From Bacillus shivajii (lineage in GTDB: Bacteria; Bacillota; Bacilli; Bacillales; Salisediminibacteriaceae): 64,000 bases of DNA. This document shows, in pieces, positions 53,592 through 61,872 of the stretch. The notes beneath the pieces were generated by a model, which ran no database searches, was not told the origin of the DNA, and was given only the letters and a program-made list of their open reading frames with translations. Numbering within the stretch: position 1 is the stretch's first letter; the number at the start of each line of letters is the position of its first letter. The stretch spans positions 2,914,001-2,978,000 of the forward strand of contig NZ_CP084703.1 in assembly GCF_020519665.1 (NCBI RefSeq), given 5' to 3'. Both the position numbers and the translations under genes were made by a program.

Positions 53592-54224
53592 TCACCCTTC
53601 CATTTGTGAAAGCTTACCGACCACTTTTCGAATGGCTTCTTCTTGCGTATCTATGCTCATGCTCGGCAAATTAGTTTTGTCTATAACCATATCAGGGCTT
53701 GCTGGAACATGAATAAAACCGCCTACGACTGGTAGATTGTGACGTTTAATGTGATGCATTAATCTATAAAGCGTATCGTTACAAATGTAAGTACCTGCTG
53801 AATTTGAGATTGTTGCTGGGATTTCATCGTTAATTAATGACCTCATTAGCTCCCTATTTGGTAATGTTGCAAATAATCCATCTGGACCGTTTGGATCGAT
53901 CGGACGATCAACTGGACGATCTCCTGTATTATCTCCAGAAACCCCTGTTCCACCCGTGTCTCTAACATCTTGAACGTTTATTCCAATTCGTTCAAAGCTA
54001 ATTGAAGAACGACCTACAGCAACTCCTAAACAAACGACTACATCTGGTTCATATTCTTTCATTTTCTCAATTAACTTATCCGCACATTCACCATATACAA
54101 CTGGTAGTATAACCGTTTTTATTTCAGCATCGACTTTCCATGTATTGGCACGTTCAATAATTTCCATCGTCGGATTAGTATGTAAATCTCCAAATGGTTC
54201 AAAACCTGTTAGTAATACTTTCAC
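53592..54224 (-). CDS. pcp: Pyrrolidone-carboxylate peptidase
   Basis: 210 residues from GTG 54224 (GAGGTGAT just upstream); GTG 54233 is also possible. Triad residues: Glu in GRSSISFERIGINV, Cys in NSAGTYICNDTLY, His in GGFIHVPASPD. Removes N-terminal pyroglutamate from peptides in the cytosol. The gap to arsR is only 9 bases, so a common transcript is possible. Confidence 0.93.
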   Translation of the reverse strand: MKVLLTGFEPFGDLHTNPTMEIIERANTWKVDAEIKTVILPVVYGECADKLIEKMKEYEPDVVVCLGVAVGRSSISFERIGINVQDVRDTGGTGVSGDNTGDRPVDRPIDPNGPDGLFATLPNRELMRSLINDEIPATISNSAGTYICNDTLYRLMHHIKRHNLPVVGGFIHVPASPDMVIDKTNLPSMSIDTQEEAIRKVVGKLSQMEG

Positions 54225-54404
54225 CTCGATCACCTCACTTCTATTTTCACCTTCCCTACTTTGTTTTTCAAGCTTTTCCTTCCAAAAACTACACCCGTTT
54301 TTTCTTCTACAAACAGCACGTCAAAAAAATCACGAAAAAAATAAAATAAACACCTCCTTTTTTTAAAATTAGATGTATCTATTATAGTGAAAGGAGGTGA
54401 GACA

Positions 54405-54620
54405 ATGAACAACGAAGCAATGAATACTCGTCTTTCCATTACATTTGTCACTGGTTATGATGATGATGGGCTTGAGATGTACCAAACAAGACATTTCAAC
54501 AACATTCATCCCGCTAGCGAGAGTGAAGATTTGCTACAAGTTGCAAATGCTCTTGCTTCTTTACAACAACATCAGCTTGAAAAAATTGAACGCTTTAACA
54601 CGTACGATCTTGCAGAATAA
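54405..54620 (+). CDS. DUF1659 protein
   Basis: 71 residues from ATG 54405 with AAAGGAGGTGAG upstream. TRLSITFVTGYDDDGLEMYQTRHFNNIHPASESEDLLQVANALASLQ is typical of DUF1659. It is the first of the DUF1659-DUF2922-YvrJ trio of Bacilli (role unknown). DUF2922 follows at 31 bases. Confidence 0.86.
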   Translation: MNNEAMNTRLSITFVTGYDDDGLEMYQTRHFNNIHPASESEDLLQVANALASLQQHQLEKIERFNTYDLAE

Positions 54621-54651
54621 TTGACTAAAAAAAGTTTAAGGAGTGGAATGT

Positions 54652-54870
54652 ATGGCAAAAAGGTTAGAACTACGCTTCAATAATGAAGCCGGGCGAAATG
54701 TCACAATTGGTCTTGATGATCCTATAGAACCAGCTGACAGCGCAACAATTTCTGCTGTTATGGATGAAATCATCAATCATAACGTTTTTACTTCTTCCCA
54801 AGGTAGTCTCGTTGAAAAGAGAGGCGCTCGTATCGTCGAGAGAAATGTGGAAGAAATTGAACTTGATTAG
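54652..54870 (+). CDS. DUF2922 protein
   Basis: 72 residues from ATG 54652 with AAGGAGTGG. LELRFNNEAGRNVTIGLDDPIEPADSATISAVMDEIINHNVF is the DUF2922 core. Always paired with DUF1659; function unknown. Followed by a terminator and then an R2 element. Confidence 0.87.
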   Translation: MAKRLELRFNNEAGRNVTIGLDDPIEPADSATISAVMDEIINHNVFTSSQGSLVEKRGARIVERNVEEIELD

Positions 54871-54880
54871 CGTTTAACTG

Positions 54881-54914
54881 AGGTTGCAGGGGGCCACCCC
54901 CTAGCAACCTTTTT
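54881..54914 (+). terminator. Terminator of DUF1659-DUF2922
   Basis: AGGTTGC (54881-54887) / GCAACCT (54904-54910) with a GGGGG/CCCCC inner stem, then T5. Confidence 0.9.
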
Positions 54915-54930
54915 ATATCATCATCTCATT

Positions 54931-55471
54931 GAATCAATTTTATAATTACGTTTTTTGCGCAATGGAACGAATGATTATATATATTTCATTAAATGTACGT
55001 TTTATTTGGTGAACGTAACAAAAGACGGCGACTCCCGGACGATCAGCGACGAGTAACCGCAGGAGCAACGAGCATTTGCTTCACCGAATATTCTTCGAGC
55101 TGCCTCGACGCATCCACTTCCAAGAAGAGCTTGAAGAGGAAGAGGCACGGAGTCTGCGACGAGTAACCGCAGGAGCACTCTTTACCTGCGACGAGCAAGC
55201 GTAGTGGCGCAGGAGCACTCTTTACCTGCGACGAGCAAGCGTAGTGGCGCAGGAGCACTCTTTACCTGCGACGAGCAAGCGTAGTGGCGCAGGAGCACTG
55301 TTTATCTGTGACGAGTAATCGCAGGAACAACGAGCTGAAGATCCACTTAGACAAAGAGTTGTCGAGCCTTAGTTAGCTGAAGACAAGCCCTCGGAAAAGC
55401 GTCCGTCTGAAGTGAAGTTCACACTCATCATTCGGAATTTCGCCTCATATTTTGAGTTATAAAATTGATTC
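54931..55471 (-). mobile_element. R2 element copy C
   Basis: Perfect 15-bp terminal inverted repeats GAATCAATTTTATAA (54931-54945) and TTATAAAATTGATTC (55457-55471). Inside, in order opposite to copy B: GTGAACGTAAC, an array with three exact 40-base units (CTGCGACGAGCAAGCGTAGT + GGCGCAGGAGCACTCTTTAC, 55177-55300), and the AGCTGAAGATCCACTTAG hairpin. Lies between DUF2922 and yvrJ. No clear target site duplication. Confidence 0.85.
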
Positions 55472-55513
55472 CTTTAGCAATAAATTAAAATTTTATTAAA
55501 TGGAGGTGTAATC

Positions 55514-55684
55514 ATGGAATCATGGCTTATGATGATTAGCGACTACGGCTTTCCAATTGCGATCACCATTTACTTATTACATCGCATTGAAAAAAAGCTT
55601 GATCAAGTCGTTAATTCAATCAATCATTTAAGGTTCCCTGAACAAAACCAACCATATTCAATAAAAAACAATCGTATAAAATAA
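55514..55684 (+). CDS. yvrJ: YvrJ family protein
   Basis: 56 residues: MESWLMMISDYGFPIAITIYLLHRIEKKLDQVVNSI is diagnostic of YvrJ (one membrane segment plus charged coil). Usually next to DUF1659 and DUF2922 genes; here R2 copy C separates it from them. Good ribosome site TGGAGGTG. Confidence 0.87.
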   Translation: MESWLMMISDYGFPIAITIYLLHRIEKKLDQVVNSINHLRFPEQNQPYSIKNNRIK

Positions 55685-55951
55685 ACTCTTCGCGACAACA
55701 ACAAAGTCGTTATATTCTGTAGAACTAAGTTTTACTTCTACATGATGTGTTGAGACGTTGATCATACGGTGTGATCCAATTTTGCAAAAGTCCTTATTAA
55801 AAACTTAGCGATAAACGCGGTTTTATTTATCCTAACAATTGTAATAAAATGTTCTTCTTTTAACCATCGTCTGAATTCGTATTATGGTAAGGTAGAAATA
55901 TACAGACAGCTGGGGGGGGAAAGCCAGTTTATAGGTTAGGGGGGGAACAAA

Positions 55952-56668
55952 ATGGTACGTTCAATGCAACATACAAACGAATCAACTTTTTTTGGGAGTT
56001 TATCAAATATCGGAAAAACGCTGCTTCGATCGATCGGCACTCCTATAGAAGCAGAAAAAGGAAGCTATTTATTTAACGAAGGTGACAAACCTAAGCATAT
56101 TTACCTTGTTGAAACCGGTAAAGTTCGTCTAAGCAAAACATATACAGATGGAAAAACATTTTTTTTACAACTGAAGAAAAAAGATGATGTAATTGGGGAA
56201 TTAAGCCTATACAACATGTTAATACACCAATATAATGCCGAAGTGGTTCAAGAAGCGAGACTTCTTCGATTTAGACGAGAAGAAGTGGAGCAATTATTTA
56301 TGAAGCATACTGAATTAGCAACGAAATATATGAAGTGGTTATCAACTGAAAATCAAACACTTCTTGCACAGTTTCGATGCCTTGTTTTTTGCGGTAAAGA
56401 AGGAGCTGTTTTCTCTGTTTTAATTCGTTTAAGTAATGAATACGGTAAAGATGTAGACAATGGCGTACTCATAAACAGAAAAATAACAAACCAAGAAATA
56501 GCGAATTACGTTGGTACTACAAGAGAAAGTATAAACCGCATTCTTAAAAGACTAATGAAAAACCATATATTATCTGTAAATACAAAGTATATTACAATCC
56601 ATTCGATGGATTACTTAAAACAACACTTACGTTGCAGCCACTGTCCCTTTGAAGAATGTAGGATTTAA
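55952..56668 (+). CDS. fnr: Fnr-type anaerobic regulator
   Basis: 238 residues, the length of B. subtilis Fnr. Cyclic-nucleotide-type beta barrel (about 25-125), dimer helix, and HTH NQEIANYVGTTRESINRILKRL. The C-terminus RCSHCPFEECRI holds Cys228-x2-Cys231-x4-Cys236, the 4Fe-4S ligands of the Bacillus-type Fnr. Activates genes without oxygen at TGTGA-N6-TCACA; one such site precedes the hemerythrin gene at 2583. Here it is not next to nar genes as in B. subtilis. 55685-55951 holds no other gene. Confidence 0.9.
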   Translation: MVRSMQHTNESTFFGSLSNIGKTLLRSIGTPIEAEKGSYLFNEGDKPKHIYLVETGKVRLSKTYTDGKTFFLQLKKKDDVIGELSLYNMLIHQYNAEVVQEARLLRFRREEVEQLFMKHTELATKYMKWLSTENQTLLAQFRCLVFCGKEGAVFSVLIRLSNEYGKDVDNGVLINRKITNQEIANYVGTTRESINRILKRLMKNHILSVNTKYITIHSMDYLKQHLRCSHCPFEECRI

Positions 56669-56680
56669 CAGTGGTGCTAA

Positions 56681-56728
56681 AAAAGTGCAGGCACCTGGAA
56701 TATCACTTCCAGGTGCCTGCACTTTTTT
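56681..56728 (+). terminator. Strong terminator of fnr
   Basis: Perfect 20-bp arms (56681-56700 and 56707-56726) starting AAAAGTGCAGG, loop of six, then T. Confidence 0.93.
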
Positions 56729-56813
56729 TAAAAACTATTTGTTCTATTTTTCTCTATTAAACATAGATTGGTAATATAAAGCTTGTCCAATCTAGAAAAT
56801 GAGGTGGTTTATA

Positions 56814-57032
56814 ATGGGAGCACACAAATGTCAAGTTGAAAGAAGTAATGAGATCACACTTCATCCGAATCAGACTACAAAACATACTAATACAGATGAA
56901 GAAATGATCATAGAAAGTATTGTTCAAAAGCTAGAAAAACTTACAAACGTGCTATTTAAGGTTACACTTGTTTTTGGTATTCCATACGTCTTATATTTAA
57001 TCTTTGCTATGATCTTCCATATCAACGGGTAA
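56814..57032 (+). CDS. Small membrane protein of unknown function
   Basis: 72 residues from ATG 56814 (GAGGTGG upstream). A polar N-terminus (RSNEITLHPNQTTKHTNTDEE) and one membrane segment near the end (VLFKVTLVFGIPYVLYLIFAMIF). Its last 11 bases overlap the tail of the convergent DUF2254 gene. No family recognised. Confidence 0.66.
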   Translation: MGAHKCQVERSNEITLHPNQTTKHTNTDEEMIIESIVQKLEKLTNVLFKVTLVFGIPYVLYLIFAMIFHING

Positions 57033-58383
57033 GTGACCTTTTTTCCTCAGGAGCATGCACAGTTAAGCTAGAGAGTTCATCAATTTTTTCTTGTAATTTA
57101 TCCAGATCACTCTCTAAAAAAGATTGTTGTTTGATTCCTTCAATGATCTGTTCAGTAAACGTCCATATATCTTCCTTTAACTCGCTCGATTTCTTTAAAA
57201 ACGTGACGATATTTTTCAGACTATTTAATAGCGCTAATAAAACCATTACATCTTCTCTTCCGTAATGCCGAATTTCAGCAAAACATAACTCAATATAGTC
57301 TAAAAAGCTCATCGGAATTAATATGATTCGAAGTTGTCCATATTCATCCTCTATTGCCGAGTCATGTAACACTTTGTAACTTAAAAGTCGAAGCAAATTC
57401 CCTAAATGTTCAATACATTGCATGGCAGTATGCGGGTCATTTATTCCAGGGGATAATGAACGATTCCCAATTTCTACAAGTTTTATAATGCCAAATCTAA
57501 CATCTTGTGCCGCTTCTCTTTCATCTCCTATAATAAGCGCTGATACATACTTCTTTTTTGCTGCACGTTCTGTTGATTTTTTAAATACAGTCATAATTGG
57601 AGATTGTTTAGAAACATACTCACCAATTTGCTTATGTATTTTAACAATCGCATCTTCAGATTTCGCCTGCTTCAACATCACCTTTGTATCTAACCATTGA
57701 ATATACCCTGATTTCGGTGAAAATATTGGCGTTGCAACCATCTCATACAATTCTTCTTTTTCCCATTGATCCCACGGGTCATCATCATTTCCATCGTGAT
57801 CTTTCATATATTTCTCCATCACATCTACCGTATTTTCATAAATATGCTGTATTAAATTTCGCACTTGGATCCATTTAGAAACGTGATGAACGAAAAACAC
57901 GAAAAATCCGACGCATATAAACGCTACTACTACTGCAACCGCTGGTGATATAAATAAAAGTGGTTCAATCGTTTCATTATAAGGTGGAGCTTCTTTAACA
58001 AGTAACATTAGCGTCAATGAAAATAGAAAGCCACTAATAAAAACCCCTAAGATGCGCTTCGTATTTGTATCATTCATAAAGTTACGTAAAGTCCTTGCTG
58101 AAAATTGTGTGATGTATGTCGTCAACACAACAAGAATTGAAGAAAACGAAATTGATGTCATCGTTAAAACAGACGTAGCAATCGTACTAAATATATTTTG
58201 AGCTAATCCATGTTCTACAAAAAGAAACGGAGGCAATTGTTTTTTCAACTCTGGATTGTTCCACATAAAAATGTCAATCTTATGACTAAAGAATGCGAGA
58301 AGAATGGATAACACTCCATAGAGCATAGGAGTAAACCAGTAACTTGAGCGAACAAATAACCATAAACGAGTCAAACTTATCAC
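57022..58383 (-). CDS. DUF2254 membrane protein
   Basis: 453 residues; four membrane segments in the first 170 (FTPMLYGVLSILLAFFSHKID; VLTMTSISFSSILVVLTTYITQFSARTL; SGFLFSLTLMLLV) and a large C-terminal cytosolic domain with GIIKLVEIGNRSLSPGINDPHTAMQCIEHL, the DUF2254 signature. Function unknown; suggested to be a channel-like protein in the literature of the family is not established. Confidence 0.88.
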   Translation of the reverse strand: MISLTRLWLFVRSSYWFTPMLYGVLSILLAFFSHKIDIFMWNNPELKKQLPPFLFVEHGLAQNIFSTIATSVLTMTSISFSSILVVLTTYITQFSARTLRNFMNDTNTKRILGVFISGFLFSLTLMLLVKEAPPYNETIEPLLFISPAVAVVVAFICVGFFVFFVHHVSKWIQVRNLIQHIYENTVDVMEKYMKDHDGNDDDPWDQWEKEELYEMVATPIFSPKSGYIQWLDTKVMLKQAKSEDAIVKIHKQIGEYVSKQSPIMTVFKKSTERAAKKKYVSALIIGDEREAAQDVRFGIIKLVEIGNRSLSPGINDPHTAMQCIEHLGNLLRLLSYKVLHDSAIEDEYGQLRIILIPMSFLDYIELCFAEIRHYGREDVMVLLALLNSLKNIVTFLKKSSELKEDIWTFTEQIIEGIKQQSFLESDLDKLQEKIDELSSLTVHAPEEKRSLTR

Positions 58384-58507
58384 CTTCCTTCTTTTTCTTT
58401 AGTATGAAAAAGACAGAAAAAAATATAAGTACTCATTTACTTAACCCAAGTACAAAGCTTATGTTCAGTTATACATTCGCCCATAAATTCATGGATTTGC
58501 AAATAAA

Positions 58508-58540
58508 AAAGACCAAAGACATGTTCCGTCTGTGGTCTTT
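58508..58540 (-). terminator. Terminator of the hemolysin III gene
   Basis: AAAGACCA (58508-58515) / TGGTCTTT (58533-58540) with inner AGAC/GTCT pairs; the minus strand continues with TTTATTT. Confidence 0.8.
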
Positions 58541-58544
58541 CTAT

Positions 58545-59192
58545 TTATTGAACAGGTAAAATATATAAAAGGATCGATAATAGGTGCGTTATACTTGCTG
58601 CTAAGACAAATAAATGCCATATTGCATGATGGTATTGAAACTTTCTCCAGATGTAAAAGACTGTTCCTACTGTGTAAAGAATACCACCTGTAACAAGTAG
58701 TACTACTCCTGGCATAGCTACCTTTGTCATAATCGGATCCATGACAAAAATGACCAGCCAACCCATCCCGATGTAAAAGAGTGTCGATAGAACAATAAAC
58801 CGTTTGACAAAGAACACTTTAAAAATAATCCCGGCAATCGCTAACGTCCAAACAACCGATAGCAGCACCCAGCCAATCATTCCATCAACCACAATAACCA
58901 TAATCGGTGTATACGTACCGGCAATGAATAAATAGATTGCTGAATGGTCTAATATCTCAAAGACAGATTTCACTTTTTCTTTTTGAAAACTGTGAAGCAA
59001 AGTGGAACAAACATACAATAAGACAAATGTTATTCCATAAATCGTAAAACTCACAATATGTCCAAGCGTACCGTGGATACTAGCAAATACAATTAATAGA
59101 ACGAGTGCAGCAATACCTATTAGAGCTCCAATTCCATGTGTAATTGCATTTGCAATCTCTTCTTTTTTAGTAAAAGTATGCGTGTTGCCCAA
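58545..59192 (-). CDS. Hemolysin III / PAQR family protein
   Basis: 215 residues from TTG 59192, chosen because AGAGGAG stands 9 bases upstream and family members start just before EEIANAITHGIGA. Seven membrane segments and the conserved Ser/His/Asp positions (THGIGA, LLHSF, DHSAIYLFIAGTYTP, HAIWHLFVL) of the hydrolase-like PAQR core. Named for a hemolysin, but most members are membrane-fluidity or ceramidase-like proteins. Confidence 0.86.
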   Translation of the reverse strand: MGNTHTFTKKEEIANAITHGIGALIGIAALVLLIVFASIHGTLGHIVSFTIYGITFVLLYVCSTLLHSFQKEKVKSVFEILDHSAIYLFIAGTYTPIMVIVVDGMIGWVLLSVVWTLAIAGIIFKVFFVKRFIVLSTLFYIGMGWLVIFVMDPIMTKVAMPGVVLLVTGGILYTVGTVFYIWRKFQYHHAIWHLFVLAASITHLLSILLYILPVQ

Positions 59193-59283
59193 TCTAAAAA
59201 AACTCCTCTCAATCACCCTAACCAATTTCTACTACTTATGATATGTGCCTAATGATATTATGTTCATTGTACCATATCACTTA

Positions 59284-59937
59284 TTAATTATACATGATTG
59301 AGGAAAGCTTCCATTCTCCGTCTTTAAGGTAAGTTAGCACCACTTCAAAATCGTAGTGCATACCCTTCCCCCCTGTTGTAAAAAACGTATATTCTAAAAC
59401 GAATGTATCTACTTCAGGATCATACTCAAACTGGGTTTGTCTTACATAATTCACTTGGCTTAGATTTAATAAATGAAAAGTGTTAACCTCACCTTTATCA
59501 TTTTCAACCTGGAGTACCTCATTTTCATTATTCACTTTAATGTTTTTCCCTACATATTCTTCTAATCTCATGTAATCTGCCTCATGCATCGCTTGAAAAA
59601 TGTCTTTCGAACGCTCATCAAGCTCATTTCTCAATTGTTGTTCAGTATCTCTTAAGTTCTCAACTTGAATCACTTGCTGTTTATAAGTTAAGATATCGTC
59701 TTTTAATTTTGCATTTTCTTCCTTTATTTCTTTGCCCTGTTCTATCAATTGTTGATTTTTCTCACGTTCATGTTCTAATTGATTTACAAGCTTTTCATTC
59801 GTTGAAATTAACGTATCAATATCATAATCATGAAGGTTTTCATAATCTTCAAGATCACCGCTTGAGTTTTCATCAGAGCACGCTGCAATCATTAATATGA
59901 AGATCAAAGCAATTGGGAAATGCACCGTTTTCAACAT
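59284..59937 (-). CDS. Coiled-coil lipoprotein of unknown function
   Basis: 217 residues from ATG 59937 (AAAGGAG six bases upstream). Lipobox IAAC (Cys20), then a coiled coil (about 45-110, STNEKLVNQLEHEREKNQQLIEQ) and a globular C-terminal domain (FEYDPEVDTFVLEYTFFTTGG, VVLTYLKDGEWKLSSIMYN) that resembles a small NTF2-like fold in pattern. No family assigned. Confidence 0.72.
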   Translation of the reverse strand: MLKTVHFPIALIFILMIAACSDENSSGDLEDYENLHDYDIDTLISTNEKLVNQLEHEREKNQQLIEQGKEIKEENAKLKDDILTYKQQVIQVENLRDTEQQLRNELDERSKDIFQAMHEADYMRLEEYVGKNIKVNNENEVLQVENDKGEVNTFHLLNLSQVNYVRQTQFEYDPEVDTFVLEYTFFTTGGKGMHYDFEVVLTYLKDGEWKLSSIMYN

Positions 59938-60084
59938 AATAAACTCCTTTAGTTTATTTATCATTCATTCGTTCCCTTTCATCATACTTAAAATACAGTC
60001 TTGCAAAATTTTTATATTTATAAAAGCGAGTTTATTTTATCACTTTTTTCCATAACTTGAAAAGGGGGAAAAAATAAGTGTTTA

Positions 60085-60185
60085 TGTCGGAATATGTACT
60101 CGGCGATTACCGAGCCTATAGGCATTGAAAGAAACGCAGCTAAACTTATATTATACACATCTGAATTTTCACTACGTCCGGTTTT
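60085..60185 (+). repeat. Eroded R1 fragment
   Basis: TACTCGGCGATTACCGAGCCTATAGGC resembles the R1 opening hairpin, and GAATTTTCACTACGTCC its right part; the middle with the CACCGGC arms is missing. Confidence 0.45.
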
Positions 60186-60190
60186 ACTAC

Positions 60191-60570
60191 TTGAATCAAT
60201 TTCACAACTCAAAATATGATGCGATATTCCGAATGATTAGTGTGAACTTCACTTCAGACGGGCGCTTTCCCGAGGGCTTGTCTTTAGCTAACTTAGGCTC
60301 GACAACTCTCGTCTAAGTGGATCTTCAGCTCGTTGCTCCTGCGGTTACTCGTCGCAGATAAACAGTGTTCCTGCGATTACTCGTCACAGATAAACAGTGC
60401 TCCTGCGGTTACTCGTCGCAGCTCGAAGCAGTTCGAAGAAGTATTGCTCGTCGTTGCTCCTGCGGTTACTCGTCGCAGCTCGAAGCAGTTCGAAGAAGTA
60501 TTGCTCGTCGCTGATCCTCCGAGAGTCGCCGTCTTTTGTAAAGTTCACTTTCAAATAAAACGTACATTTT
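60191..60570 (+). mobile_element. R2 element copy D, lacking its right end
   Basis: Begins TTGAATCAATTTCACAACTC and follows copy B closely: GTGAACTTCACTTCAGACGGG, the CTAACTTAGGCTC hairpin, four GCTCCTGCG...GTCGCAG units (two with a GAAGAAGTATTGCTCGTCG extension), AAAGTTCACTTTC and AAACGTACATTTT. The terminal TGAAATTAATTC is absent. Confidence 0.75.
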
Positions 60571-60714
60571 TGACCTTGTTACTATGGGTTATAACAGAAT
60601 GAAACTGGCAAGCACACGATTCACTCAGCAATTGAATACGAATGTAGCAGCTTAAAATAAAAACTGCTTTATAAAAGATTGTTTCTTTAAATACAAATGA
60701 ACAGGATAATAGAG

Positions 60715-60955
60715 TCTAGAAGCAGTAGAAATACACGTAGACTCATGCGGGAAGAGCGCGAGCTGAAGATCCACTGTGGAAAGAGATAGTTTTCTTTCCA
60801 CAGTTAGCTGAAGCCGTGCCCGCGGAAAGCGAAGTGTATTTCAACTGCGATCCAAATAAAAATGCAAATTTTTAAAATGTAACTGAAACAAATTCTGAAG
60901 CCGTCATCAATTTTTAAAAGATGCATTATGAAATTGGCTCACTTAGCTAAAATTA
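60715..60955 (+). repeat. R5 repeat with long inverted ends
   Basis: GCAGTAGAAATACACGTAGACTC near 60722 is inverted as GCGAAGTGTATTTCAACTGC near 60828-60847, enclosing ATGCGGG...CCCGCGG and CTGAAGATCCACTGTGG / CCACAGTTAGCTGAAG stems. Similar units are common in Bacillaceae. The tail (CGTCATCAATTTTTAAAAGATGC) recurs at 42705-42725. 60956-61223 has an inverted R6-type GTGCGACATCC but no gene. Confidence 0.7.
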
Positions 60956-61223
60956 TATAAATTCTTAAAGTAAAGGCTGTGTTAAAGTCATTGCAGGTGG
61001 ATGCTTGCACTTCTTCTAGTCACAAGTGCGACATCCGTTCATGCTCCGCTTTTCTTGCATTCACGGTGTCTTCTTTCCCCTGGGCACGACCTTAACTTCT
61101 CTGAACTCGTCAATACTGGTTCAGAGTGATTTTCGGTTCGCGTTATTCCCTCAGACATCACCACCTTCACTCCTCAAATCCCCATATAACAACATTAAGG
61201 TTTAACTGAACCAAAGTAAAAAA

Positions 61224-61250
61224 ACCAACTCTATAAGATATAGAGTTGGT
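61224..61250 (-). terminator. Terminator of the 61291-61563 gene
   Basis: Perfect 12-bp arms ACCAACTCTATA (61224-61235) and TATAGAGTTGGT (61239-61250); the minus strand continues with TTTTTTTAC. Confidence 0.9.
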
Positions 61251-61290
61251 GAAAGTCATCGTAAACAAACTCCTCACAAGTTACAAACTA

Positions 61291-61563
61291 CTACCAGAAG
61301 AGTGCCGTGCCTATTAGGAATCCTCCGATTGCTGCTAAAGAAACTGTCACAACTCGACGTCTGCGACCATAGTAGCCGTAATATCCTCCATAGTATCCAT
61401 AACCAAAACCACGTGGGGAGCCCCCTAATGGTTCTAAATATACATTCCTACGGTCAACATCTACGATTCTCCCCACATATTCTCGACCGTGGCGATCTGT
61501 TATTCTTACTCTGCGGCCTTTATGACGACAACACAACTCATAGTAATGTGACACACTCGCCAT
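61291..61563 (-). CDS. Small Sm-like/Gly-Tyr-rich membrane protein
   Basis: 90 residues. Residues 10-46 (CCRHKGRRVRITDRHGREYVGRIVDVDRRNVYLEPL) look like one Sm/SH3-type small beta barrel; 47-66 are Gly/Tyr-rich (GFGYGYYGGYYGYYG) and 67-90 form a basic turn and a membrane segment (VVTVSLAAIGGFLIGTALFW). Similar proteins occur in spore-forming Bacilli, and Gly/Tyr-rich stretches recall coat proteins; no function is assigned. GGAGGTGG site before ATG 61563. Confidence 0.72.
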   Translation of the reverse strand: MASVSHYYELCCRHKGRRVRITDRHGREYVGRIVDVDRRNVYLEPLGGSPRGFGYGYYGGYYGYYGRRRRVVTVSLAAIGGFLIGTALFW

Positions 61564-61667
61564 TAAACATCCACCTCCTTCATCTTCTCATCTATAGTGT
61601 ATTTCGATTACAACATTTTGTTTGGACAACTGACACGTCATAGAGGAATTTATCATACAAAATAATA

Positions 61668-61855
61668 AAGAAAACTCGCCGATTGGCGAGTCTTTTAGGC
61701 GAAGACAGAGGTGTTAGTTGCGACGCACAGGACGTGCTAGCACCGGTGTTGCGATAGGACATCGCGTTTTTAGCCGGTGAACTTATACTTAATTCTTAAA
61801 AATTTTTCACTACGTCGTGCTTCTACTTCGCTAAAATTTTATAAATTAACGTGTA
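61668..61855 (+). repeat. R1 copy upstream of the methyltransferase
   Basis: AAGAAAACTCGCCGATTGGCGAG to GCTAAAATTTTATAAATTAACGTGTAAA. About 80% alike the copies at 992 and 46806. It ends 3-5 bases before the AAGGAGG ribosome site of the next gene. Confidence 0.85.
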
Positions 61856-61872
61856 AATAAGGAGGAAATAAG

